Source: Rhynchopus sp. YZ270_cl-10
Lineage: Eukaryota; Euglenozoa; Diplonemea; Diplonemida; Diplonemidae
Direction of reading: 5' to 3'
DNA length: 64,000 bases
Assembly: GCA_964035575.1 (NCBI GenBank)
Contig: OZ037870.1
Span: 186,001 to 250,000 of the forward strand
Below the pieces are notes generated by a model, which saw nothing but the letters and a program-made list of their open reading frames with translations, was not told the DNA's origin and made no database searches. Positions 10,334 to 19,599 of the stretch are shown in pieces; positions within the stretch are counted from its first letter, which is position 1, and the number at the start of each line of letters is the position of its first letter. The position numbers and the translations under genes are program-made.

Positions 10334-10771
10334 TCACAGGTTGTCTCCACGGATGCGGATGGTGTAGCTCAGGTCCTTCTGGATGAGGGTCTTCTTCTTC
10401 CTGTGGAGCTGCAGGATCACGGCACCCTCAAACACGCTGATCAGGTACTGCTCGCTTGCCTCCTGCATTGCCTCGAGTGCAGACGCACGGAAACGCATGT
10501 CCTGCTTGTGCTTGTCCATCACGTCACGCACAAGGCGCTGGAAGGGCGCCTTCTGGATCAGCAGCTGTGTCCCCTTCTGCAGTGCCTTGATCTCACGCAT
10601 CGCAACAGTTCCGGGCAGCCAGCGGCCAGACTTCTTCACCACCTTCCCCTTCTTGTCCTTCTTCTCAGGGGCCTTGTAGTCCAGCTTCGTCCTCGGCTTC
10701 CTCTTCTTCTCACCGTCCTTTCCAGTCGACGACTGCGACTTCTTCACAGACTTGGCAGGTGTGCGTGGCAT
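10334..10771 (-). CDS. divergent histone H3
   Basis: A 145-residue histone H3. The histone fold is clear: RWLPGTVAMREIKALQKGTQ, then LLIQKAPFQRLVRDV, then MRFRASALEAMQEASEQYL, ending in IRIRGD. It packages DNA as part of the nucleosome. The N-terminal tail is unusual: it begins MPRTPAKSVKK, so the RTKQT context of Lys4 is absent, and the ARKS motifs around Lys9 and Lys27 are not recognisable. The linker before the fold is longer than in the usual 135-residue H3 and Lys/Glu-rich. The loop between the first two helices has normal length, without the insertion typical of CENP-A. It is either the main H3 of a divergent lineage or a variant; one window cannot decide. Confidence 0.93.
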   Translation of the reverse strand: MPRTPAKSVKKSQSSTGKDGEKKRKPRTKLDYKAPEKKDKKGKVVKKSGRWLPGTVAMREIKALQKGTQLLIQKAPFQRLVRDVMDKHKQDMRFRASALEAMQEASEQYLISVFEGAVILQLHRKKKTLIQKDLSYTIRIRGDNL

Positions 10772-11938
10772 CTTGTGGTGTGTTTGTTGTCTTGGTAATC
10801 TGCAGGGTGTGGTGTGGTACTCAGGTCTGTGCAAGAATAAGAGTTAGGTAATAATCATGTGGGTGTGGGGTGTGTTATTTTTGTGGCGGAAGGGGGGAAA
10901 CACACAGGAGCGTGAGGTGGCGTGCTAGCAGGCGTGCTTGACGCACGCACTCTTGTGATGTGGCACAACATTGTTGTTGACCGAGTCGATCTCGCACTCC
11001 CTGTGACACACAAGCCCACTGCATGAGGGCCTGTGTGTCTAAGGCATGGGACATGCTCGCCATCGTAGCTTAACGGGATCTCGCAAACCCTCCAACTCCT
11101 TTCCAAGCACAGGCAGCAATGGACAGGTGTTAATGAGCTGCTCACAATCACAACGTCGTATTTGACTGAGGGTAATGTACTGGAAAAAAGAAGTGTGTGT
11201 GTGTCAGAGCTCTAAAGTAATATCGTGAGCCGAAGCTTCATTTCCATTGTGTGTGTTGAAAAAAATAAACTATCATCATCCGAAGGGGAAAGAGAGGACT
11301 GAGGCTGCAGGTGTCTTCTGTTGTGAGTTGTGTGAGTGGCTCAGACGGCGAACGTATGTGTCTCCATGATTCCCGTGATTAGCGGGCGTCAAGATGTCCT
11401 GCAGTCTGCAGTGTTGCGGGACGTCGTTCGTCAAAGTGTCGATCATGCGCCAAAAACTCACAACAAAAAAATCACTCTCAGAAAAGAGGCAAGGGAAAGG
11501 GAAAGGGAAAGGATGTCTCTCGCAGGAACTCGGCATGCTGCAGGCCACAAGAGGCAGAGAGCATTTCCTAGAGTCTGCTCATCTGCAGAGGGTCTGAGGG
11601 TCGAGGCAAGATGCCTTGTTTGTGATTTCAGAAAGAGCGAGCCAACGCTATGTTGCATCTTCACACAGCAAAAAGAGCTGTCGGATATATGCTTGTTTGA
11701 TGTGTAGTCATCATGAACCGCACAGAACACGGTGCTCCTCCGGGAAAGATCCAATATGGAGGAAAACACAGCAAACTCGGAAACAGGCTTCAACCCTACA
11801 AACATCACACCACCCTCACTTTTTTTTCTTCCACCCTTCCATTTTCGGAATCCAGTAGTGACTCCCCTCTCCCCCTACCCCCTTCCCTCTCCCCCCTCCC
11901 TCTCGAAACCATTTGAAAAAGAAGTCATTTTTGTCAGA
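10772..11938. other. gene-free spacer between H3 and the CWF19-like gene
   Basis: I looked for reading frames, tRNA-like clover arms and repeats and found none I can support. The part near 11820-11910 is C- and T-rich. Confidence 0.4.
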
Positions 11939-13348
11939 TCATCCTTCTTCACTGCCGTCCTTTCCCTCATTATTTTCCTCTCCGCCACGTGGAGCTTCCT
12001 CGTCGCTTTCTCCTTCCTCGCGGTCTAACATTTTTGTCCAGTCGTATTTGTCCCAGGCGGTTCTGAAGCGCTTGCGGGCCTCTGCACCTACGAGGTATTC
12101 ACGTTGCTTGGTGGAGAGCCGACCGCCCATTCCTACTCCGAGGATGGGACCGCAGATGTCGTTTACAATGTATTTAGGAAAGCTGGATTTATCTGCGATG
12201 ACGTGGGCGTAACCACCATCAAGGTTGAAGCTGATGTTGACATATGGTATACCAGAGGCGAGACAGTGCTTGAGTTGTTTTCCTTTTGTGTCAACAACTC
12301 TTTTGTGTGTTTGGATAAATTCGTTTTCACATTCGTCGAGCGCCTTGTAAAAATAAAGTTCGATGTCGCGAAACTCCTCATTAGGGATAGGAATACAATC
12401 GATAAAGGTTTGCCTCCTAAAGGAAGGAATGCTGACCTCAGCGAAAAGCATTTGACAGCCTTCCTCTGCGGCCTTTTGCATCAGACATTTTTTGAAGTTG
12501 CGTACCTCCGTTAGCTCCTCGTCCTCCATGTCCAATTCAGACAAACGCCTCTCGGTAGTAGTGATATAACACTGCCCCTCTGTCAACGCTGAATACACCG
12601 GAAGTGTCAAAATCGTATGGTTTCCCAAAGAAATGACGTTCTCCTTCGAAAACCGCTCCGTTCCATACGATATCATACACCCTTTCCCCATCGCCTGCTT
12701 CACATCCGCCGCCTTCATCGCAGCGCTATCCGCAAACCTTTCCCTTTTGCTTTCTGCGACCAAATCCCCAATACCCTTATACTCCTCTTCCTCCTCTGGG
12801 TTCTTTTTATGACGTTTTGATGGTTGTTTGCCTTTTTGTTCCATTAATTTTTCCCATTCAGCGACTGTTCGGGTTTCTCTCATGTGAACTGGGACGAAAA
12901 CTCCGTCAAAAAGACCGTCTGAATCGATGACTTCTTTGAGCAGAGTGTCTCCAGGGATTGCAGGCAGGTCTTTTGCCGAGTGGAGGGCGGTTGCTTGGTT
13001 GTCGTTTGTAGAGGAGGCGGCAAAGCGGCCTTTGAGCCCTGCGCGCATCATTTCCGCTTCGTCGCGTGGAGTGCGTCGCAGAGAGGGGTCGTGGCGGTCT
13101 GACAGCCAGTCCTTATTCTCAAAGGCGGCAGTAGTGTTGTTCGCACCTAGGAGAATGCCAAAGAGTTCGTCGTCTTCGGCCCTGCGGCGTGCAGAGGCAA
13201 GGCCCTTCTCAGAGGAGGCGGAGGAGGAGGCAGAGGAGGAGCTGCGCTTTCTCTTCTTGTCCTTTTTAGACTTCTTCTTCTTTTTCTTGTCCTTTTTGTC
13301 CTTTTTAGAGGGTTTTTCGCGGCTAACAACACCAACACTCCCGAACAT
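11939..13348 (-). CDS. CWF19-like splicing factor (CwfJ domains)
   Basis: A 469-residue protein. The first 60 residues are Lys- and Ser-rich low complexity, typical of splicing factors. Residues 80-200 hold the WLSDRHDPSLRR and VAEWEKLME segments seen in CWF19L2-type proteins. From about residue 223 follow CwfJ_C_1 (HTILTLPVYSALTEGQCYI, then FRRQTFIDCIPIP) and CwfJ_C_2 (IPYVNISFNLDGGYAHVI to KYDWTKML). The family works in late spliceosome or intron-lariat turnover. The position where relatives often carry a HIT-type His reads TTTERRLSEL, without His. The gene is AT-richer than its neighbours but intact. No intron is needed. Confidence 0.88.
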   Translation of the reverse strand: MFGSVGVVSREKPSKKDKKDKKKKKKSKKDKKRKRSSSSASSSASSEKGLASARRRAEDDELFGILLGANNTTAAFENKDWLSDRHDPSLRRTPRDEAEMMRAGLKGRFAASSTNDNQATALHSAKDLPAIPGDTLLKEVIDSDGLFDGVFVPVHMRETRTVAEWEKLMEQKGKQPSKRHKKNPEEEEEYKGIGDLVAESKRERFADSAAMKAADVKQAMGKGCMISYGTERFSKENVISLGNHTILTLPVYSALTEGQCYITTTERRLSELDMEDEELTEVRNFKKCLMQKAAEEGCQMLFAEVSIPSFRRQTFIDCIPIPNEEFRDIELYFYKALDECENEFIQTHKRVVDTKGKQLKHCLASGIPYVNISFNLDGGYAHVIADKSSFPKYIVNDICGPILGVGMGGRLSTKQREYLVGAEARKRFRTAWDKYDWTKMLDREEGESDEEAPRGGEENNEGKDGSEEG

Positions 13349-14264
13349 CGTGTAAAGCCTTAGATAGATCCTGTAGGGTTGTTTGAGTTGTGTTGCTGGA
13401 AAAATTGTAGAAGAAGAGGGAGAAGAAGAGGAGAAGAGGAGGAGATGAGGAGGAGGAGGATGTCATTTTGATTGTTGTGTGGATTTGTACAGTTGGGTTC
13501 TAAAGGAGTTAGTAGGCCGTGATCCTATTTGGACAAGGATTTTGTACAAATGGGTTTGTGGTGAACTCATTTAGAACCACGTTAACCTTTGGCCGTGTGG
13601 ACCTTGGGGGGAGAAAGAAATGAAAAACGTTGAGTAATTAGTTACATGTACTTTGAAATCAAAAAAGAGAAAGTACAAGGGATGTTCTCTACCGATCATA
13701 GGTGGTAATCCTACCGAGTCGGGCCGGAGTGCACGTTGGGACCCCACCATTTGATGGACGGAGTTAGTAGAACCCAATGAGGAGTGAGAAAAAAGGTATG
13801 GCCAAAGAAAAAAGGTAGCGCACTGTGCGCCTGCAGTAAACTTGCATTACATCCTTCCCATGACATAGTTTGGATGGACAAAACGCGCAATTTGAAGCGC
13901 AATTTTCTCGAAGGGTCCGGCTGATCTGCAGCATTGGGACCGTCCAAAAATCCAAAAATCCAAAAAGGAAATACCAAATTAAGGGAAAGAGCCCGAGAAA
14001 CGTGCAGAAAATAAGTCGTCCGACTTTCTGATTTTGCAAAAAGTCGGGCCGACTCCGATACATACAATCTTTTATTATTGCTTTGCGAAAAGAAAAAGAA
14101 AAAGCAAATTTGTTTCCTGCTCCATTCAAAATAAGAAATAGTTATAGAAAGAGAGAGTCGATAAAGAAAATAGAAAACAACAAATTAAAACAGATTAAGC
14201 CTCAAACCGACAAACCATTTACTGGTTTGCCGAGACAAGGAAAGTCGAGCGCAATCATTCATTT
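13349..14264. other. gene-free AT-rich spacer
   Basis: No protein-like reading frame. There is a purine-rich GAGGAG run near 13420-13460 and an imperfect inverted pair of AAGTCG-type words near 14015-14055. Nothing else is recognised. Confidence 0.4.
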
Positions 14265-14552
14265 TTATTCACCACCAGACCCCCCCCACAGTGCACCGAT
14301 ACTAGCACCAACACCCGCACCGCCGACCACAGCTGACGTAGTCACACCCCCCATGGCGGTACTCTGGACTGTAGTGGCGATGATAGTAGTTCCCAGGCCT
14401 GCCGATTGTGCTGCTGCGAACAATCCACCCGACACAGGTCCAAGGGCACCGATACTCCCCAAAATGCCCAAGGTCACCGGTGATGATGCAACGACACCAC
14501 CTACAACCAGAGCACCAACCAGAGCACCGACTGGCTTTGTCAGTTTATCCAT
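14265..14552 (-). CDS. ISG12/IFI6-27-like small hydrophobic protein
   Basis: A 95-residue Gly/Ala-rich hydrophobic protein beginning MDKLTKPVGALVG. Two or three membrane-length hydrophobic stretches are joined by Gly-rich turns. The pattern SSPVTLGILGSIGALGPVSG followed by LFAAAQSAG and TTVQSTAMGG resembles the interferon-inducible 6-16/27 (ISG12) family, whose members sit in mitochondrial or ER membranes of animals and are also found in some protists and bacteria. A second, broken copy lies at 23435-23616 and a 3'-end scrap at 27069-27095. Its upstream neighbour is a fragment of the cyclase gene, so this locus is a partial copy of the 23-26 kb region. Resemblance is by motif only. Confidence 0.6.
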   Translation of the reverse strand: MDKLTKPVGALVGALVVGGVVASSPVTLGILGSIGALGPVSGGLFAAAQSAGLGTTIIATTVQSTAMGGVTTSAVVGGAGVGASIGALWGGSGGE

Positions 14553-14669
14553 ATTCCTTGTGTGAAACGAACTGTGCCCATCTGAAACGAGATGTGCAGT
14601 CTGTTGTCTGTGGGGAAGCTGAGGGGGTGGGAAAATATGACGTAGTAGTCTAACAAGAACAGCCTGGGC

Positions 14670-14890
14670 TGCGCAATTAACATACAGCTCATGTGGATTC
14701 GTCCACACCCAAATCGCTGGCCAAATCTGCCAAAGTAGCGACAAAGTTTATCATGAAGAACAACACCCGCTTCTGACGTGCACGAGCATCCAGTGTCCCG
14801 TCTAAGGACAGCACACCTTCCAGACAGCGCATCGTGTATTCTAAGATACTGTGGAAATGGGGGTGGGGTAGGCTTCACACTACGGCTTAG
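14670..14890 (-). pseudogene. 5' fragment of the membrane cyclase gene
   Basis: About 210 bp closely match the start of the cyclase gene at 26188-26400, covering the start codon and roughly the first 55 codons. Near 14755 it lacks 2 nt relative to the intact gene, which shifts the frame. Beyond 14670 homology stops and the ISG12-like gene follows 118 nt later. It is a dead fragment left by a duplication with internal deletion. Confidence 0.85.
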
Positions 14891-15164
14891 AGCTCACGAA
14901 TGCAATTTGAACGTACCCCCGCCCCCCTTCCCCCCTTCCCCCCCAGTGTTGGCAGAGTACGTGCACGTTGTACTGTTTGTACTTTTTGTACTTTTGTACT
15001 TTTTGACGTACTTTTTGGTGCCCAAATCCGCACTTTATGACCCTATATTTTACCCTGGGAATTCGAAGCAAAATCCATATTTCCCCTTTTTTCTTCTTGT
15101 TTTTATGACCCATCCCCACTTTTAAACCCGAGATCAAAAGAACCCACCCACCCCCCTCAAACCA

Positions 15165-16038
15165 TTTTTTTTGCCCCCACACTGGTACACAGTGTGCCAG
15201 GGCTATTTCTAAATATGGGGTCCGGGGGGCCCAAAATCCAATCCGGGACACAAATTTTTTGGCAGATTTATTTTGTGCCAAAAACGTCCTTATTTGCATT
15301 TTTGGGATTCACCCGCGCAGTGGTGGGGTCAATCTCGAAAATTGGACAATTTTTTGACCACTTGAATTTTTTGAAAATATGAGCCCGGTCACTAATACGT
15401 GGGGCCCATTTTCGGCCAAAAAATGCTGCTCAAAAAAAATTTACCCTGAAAATTTTTCAGCCCCAAAACATACCGCGATTGGCATTTCCGGAATCTCTCC
15501 GCGCTGTGGTGGGGTCAATTTGCCGAAATGGCCAAGTTCTTGGTTTTGGTCAAAATGAGTGTAAGGTAAAGGGGCCAAGGTAAATCCCACAACCCAGATT
15601 TTCTCCCCCAGATGCTGAAACATGAAAATGCGCGAAAACACCAGCATTTGCATTTCCAGAATCCGTCCGTTCTGTGGTGGGGTCAATTTGCAGAATTGGG
15701 CAAGTTCTTGGTTTTTGTTAAAATGAGTACGGTGCCAGTGTGATGTTAGTGTAGAGAACAAGTTTTCTAAGAAACCCCCTCATAGTGCCTCCGGCACGCG
15801 GCCTGGTGCGCCCTCTAGGACTTTTCAGAATACAACAAAACCCCCGTTATTTGCACAATCTGGAAGAAAACTTTTCAACACAAAAAAAATCGGCAACTTT
15901 CTTCAAGCAGAAAGCCCATCCCCCCCCTCTCTGTAAGTACTGTAGTACGTGCAAATTTTTTGGCAACTTTCATTTTCCAAAAATCAGGGACAGGGACAGG
16001 TTTTTAGAAATAGCCCTGCAGTGTGGGGGCAAAAAAAA
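15165..16038. repeat. 20-bp palindrome arms interrupted by a hAT-like element
   Basis: TTTTTTTTGCCCCCACACTG at 15165-15184 is the reverse complement of 16019-16038. Without the element at 15198-16018 and one target-duplication copy, the two arms would be about 5 nt apart, giving a 20-bp hairpin. Confidence 0.75.
15198..16018. mobile_element. non-autonomous hAT-like element (821 bp)
   Basis: The ends are a perfect 16-bp inverted repeat, CAGGGCTATTTCTAAA at 15198-15213 and its reverse complement at 16003-16018. The flanks are CAGTGTGC (15190-15197) and CAGTGTGG (16019-16026), an 8-bp target duplication with one mismatch. CAGGG ends and 8-bp duplications are typical of hAT transposons. No transposase is encoded. 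Inside, about 15290-15760 carries repeat modules (core GTGGTGGGGTCAAT) that reappear in reverse orientation at 52.4-53.05 kb. Confidence 0.75.
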
Positions 16039-16136
16039 AAAAAATACACAGGGCACACGTTTGTGTCCCCCACACCTTCATGCGCGTCCTCAACGACGTA
16101 CTAGGCACACGCACAGAGCGCAAGAAACAGATGGGG

Positions 16137-16464
16137 AACACAATGTCTACAATTACGTGACAAAATTGGTTGGCGCTATCTGCAATGGTGTGCGCAACAT
16201 TGACAAGCTGAACCACGACTACGTGACGATGAAGGAGAACGGGGAACCTCAACCAACATGCCTTCTTCTCCTTGTGATTCCCAATGGAATACATGGGAAA
16301 GCTCTTTCACACACGCGACCGACAGGAAACACCATCTCCCATTGCTTCTTGACTCCGCGGCGTCGTTGTTCCAGAACAAGGTGCCGCTGCCTGTGAACCT
16401 GCGAGACCACGCGCACATTCTTGAGAAGCCGTTTATAGCTCTGTGCACCCTCCTATTTGTACTT
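16137..16464 (+). pseudogene. possible decayed plus-strand coding fragment
   Basis: This is the only place where the plus strand looks coding. A frame from about 16137 to 16320 reads in protein-like composition (VTKLVGAICNGVRN, KENGEPQPT). A second frame from about 16300 to 16440 continues in similar style (LLLDSAASLFQNKVPLPVN). No start, domain or family is recognised. It may be a relic of an insertion. Confidence 0.3.
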
Positions 16465-16518
16465 TTTGGGATATGACTAGTTTTATCTCGAAAATGGTGT
16501 GGCTGAAGGGGTGTGATT

Positions 16519-16602
16519 CGCACTTTTCCGCACTTTCTCGCACTTTTTCCGCACTTTTCCAGCACTTTTCCAGCACTTCGTCAGCACTTTTCCGCACTTT
16601 TT
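16519..16602. repeat. short tandem repeat, GCACTTTTCC-type unit
   Basis: About eight imperfect copies of a 9-12 nt unit (GCACTTTTCC, with variants GCACTTTCTC and AGCACTTTTCC) lie head to tail, downstream of the minus-strand pseudogene at 16637. Confidence 0.75.
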
Positions 16603-16636
16603 GCTCCCACACCAGAAGATCTTTTTTGTACCGTGT

Positions 16637-19178
16637 CTAAATGTGTTTACAGATGCTCCGAAGGAACGGCACCCATCGTATCGCGCTTGTTCTCGTCGGT
16701 GACTGAGAGAGCGTTGCAGGCCACACAGGACGTGAAGCCAACACACTTGAGGTTGCGCTTTGAATCCTCTTGTCATACAACACACGCAGTGGCCCGACCT
16801 TGGGTTCCATTAACTTCATAAGACCCTCTGCGTTGAATGAGCAGACGTTGGTGAATCGCTTCGCAGTGCCCTGCTGTGTCGAAAACAGGATCCCAAAACA
16901 CTTGAACTTACTGTCCTCGCCCAACTGCTTCATAGCAGGATTCGAGAATATCTTCTTTTCGACATCCGACGGCACCTTGTCTCTGAACTTTACCTGCACG
17001 CCACCACAGAACACAGTGCCTCTGGCGTGAAAAGGAAATATGCACTCCACACCTGGTTCGTTTTGCATCTCAGAAACTACAATAGACCCTCGACGTAGGG
17101 TATCTCGGCAGGCCTCCGCAGTGTTGAAGTTTTTCACCTTTATGATCTTCTTCTTCCGTACTCTCAGGAACGTGTCCTCAGTAATGCCGTTCAATTTATG
17201 GAAGCTCCCTCCGGGGTAGTGATCGGCAAGCGTTGTCGTCGTGTTATGTGGAAAGCTCAGCCGCCTTGCTTGCTCAAAGTACATGAACACCTTTTCTGCA
17301 TTAGCCTCGAAGCCTAGGGCAGCATTTATATCAAATCTGAACATCTTGCTGAGAACGACAGGCAGGTAGCTGGTATCGTCCCCTCCTCCTTCCATTGTGG
17401 CCCATGCCCTGAGAACCATTGGGTGCAGAGCGGGTTCGCCATTGCTTGCTGTGCACAGCCACCCCTTATTTGCGAGGCTCGTCATTTGTGAGTCAGTCAG
17501 ATCCTTCCCTTGTAACATGTTCCGCACAGTGTGATGGACAAGATCGCGATCTGACACAGAATATGTTGTGGATTGGCTCCTGTCAAGTATATCTTGTAGG
17601 AATCCCTGCGGTCACTGGGTACGAGCCCCACTGAGTGATTAGCAAGCGCAGATGGCAAACCCTCCAGTGCGTACCGAGGTGTGGGTGCACAGAGCTTCAA
17701 GAGCAGTTCAAACATCGGTAAGTTTTTGAATTGTTCAAGACGCGGATGCCTGTGGAACAAGAGCTTTTGTAACTGCTCCTCACTAAGACGCGGCAGCTTG
17801 GCTGGTATTTTCCGGCGGTGCGATGCCATCTCGGCAGCGTCAAGCATTTTCTCGGTAACAGCAGAAAAGAGGAAAACAAGAGGCTCAGCGATGGTGTCTT
17901 GCATTAGTAGAAGTTCCTGTATCAGCCGCCCTGTCATGTTCAGGCGTGTGTCACCGCGGTCCCACGGCATCTTCATGAGCTCGTCAACACATACAACAAG
18001 GGTGGCGCCAGCTTGCATGTCCAGCTTACCACGCATGAGACGTACAGCATCATATGCATGGTTCACCTTCGCTGCCTCTTCTGCATCGAGACCATGGAAG
18101 TGCAACAGGTGCTTCCAAAAAGTCTCCTGTCTATCGGACCCCTCACGCCCTCGAATGAGCATCTCTCGTTGTAAGTAATTCGGATGAACCTCACCGACTT
18201 CCCTACCTCCGCCATTGCCTTTACCACACCCTTCCCGACTTCTGAGTCGGGCGAGCACAGTTCGTTGTGCAGACGCGTCTTTCCCATGCCCATTAGCCCC
18301 ATGTGGCAGAAGATCTTGGACTGAGGGCCGCCCCTACCATCCAGGGTTACAGTAGAGAACATACGGTCCTTCCGATCACCCACATTCAGAAACCCCTTGA
18401 GGTAGCTAATAGTCTCATCGGCAGCCCCGTCCCCGATGTATTCACCTTTGAGGATGGAAGTGTTGAGCCTGTCTTCCCAGACCCAGTTGCTCAGGTCTGG
18501 GGGACCCTGACGCCGCCGATCTTCCATCACCATTGTCAGCTGCTTCTGCACCTCCACCAGCTGATTCATAACGCTCTGTTTGGGGGAAAGTAAGAAACAA
18601 AATAACAACAAAGTTGCACCACACTGCGCATCACCACTGCCGACTTTGCAACCCCAACACACATGTTGCGAATGGGTCATGCCAGAAAGATGAAATAAAC
18701 ATGGGTAAAAAAGCAAGTAGACCACTCGCCGTGCCTCCAAAAGGTCCGAGGTTCCCTACGCCACACAGACAGTACAACCACATGTAATGACTCAACTCAA
18801 AGGTTGAGTGAATAGAAACTACAATAATAAGGGTTATACCTTCAGCCGACCCTCGAGCTTGTGCAGCCGATCCTTGAGCTTGGTGATTATGGTGCGTACA
18901 ACGGCCTCGCTTGGTGGGACATCCAAAAAATGCTTCACAGCAGCACCCAAGTTATCGGTAGTGAACGCCTTCTTCTCCCGAACACAACAGGTTAATACAT
19001 CAATGTGATCACTGAGCTTCTTCCTCTCTGTCTGCAGCTCCTCCTTCTTTGTCTGCAGCTTCCTCACAGCTTCTTGCGTTTCTGCAACAGAGCCTTGTAG
19101 ACCAGCTATGGAAGAGGTAGCCTGCTGTTCATTCTCCAAGGGCAGGGGTCCACTTCCGTCATCCACACCAGGAGACAT
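16637..19178 (-). pseudogene. Crinkler/RHS-type NTPase-nuclease gene, copy A (frameshifted)
   Basis: Exon 1 (18840-19178, 113 codons) encodes a Lys/Glu-rich coiled coil. A 264-nt intron (18576-18839, GTATAA...AACAG) leads to exon 2 at 18575. Exon 2 carries a P-loop, GLMGMGKT, and a Walker-B-like LVVCVDEL. A change of frame near 18163-18206 fits a 44-nt intron (GTAGGG...GAGAG), though a shared old frameshift is possible. The C-terminal part holds a nuclease-like pattern GVECIFPF...GVQVKFR, as in the restriction-enzyme-fold domain of RHS/Crinkler NTPase-nuclease proteins. Relative to copy B, one nucleotide is missing near 17605, which throws the frame before the SDRDLVHHTV segment. I therefore call it broken; family assignment is by motif. 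Confidence 0.65.
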
Positions 19179-19599
19179 ACTTGAAGAGAAAGGGGGTTGA
19201 ACAGAACAGAACAGAAGAAAACGAACAAAAAGAGGGGAAACAAACGTTTCAGGGCAAGTGTTTGGGAATACGGGCGGGTTGGGTTTTGTGTGAAGAGGAA
19301 GAGGAAGAAAATAGAGACTGCACAGTGGTGATGTGGTGTGTGAAATAGGCGAGGTGGCGTGACGTGAACAATGTGACAAACTCTTTTTTATTCAGAATAT
19401 CATATTGAAAAAAGGTGTCGTTGAGAAAAACAAACAACAGACGCGCTGTGTGACAAAACGAGTGTTTCTCTGAGCGTGATATTTTGTGGGAAGAATAAAA
19501 CATTATGAAACAAGCTTGTTGCATTCCCACTTCGTTTCCGCTGCACTCTCACCACGTTCCCACTCCACTCGGTTCTCTCTTGCTTTAAACAAAAGTCAT

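Noticed and set aside
10334-10771. Histone H3 gene as a CENP-A candidate
   Set aside because: The loop between the first and second helices has the normal length, without the CENP-A insertion.
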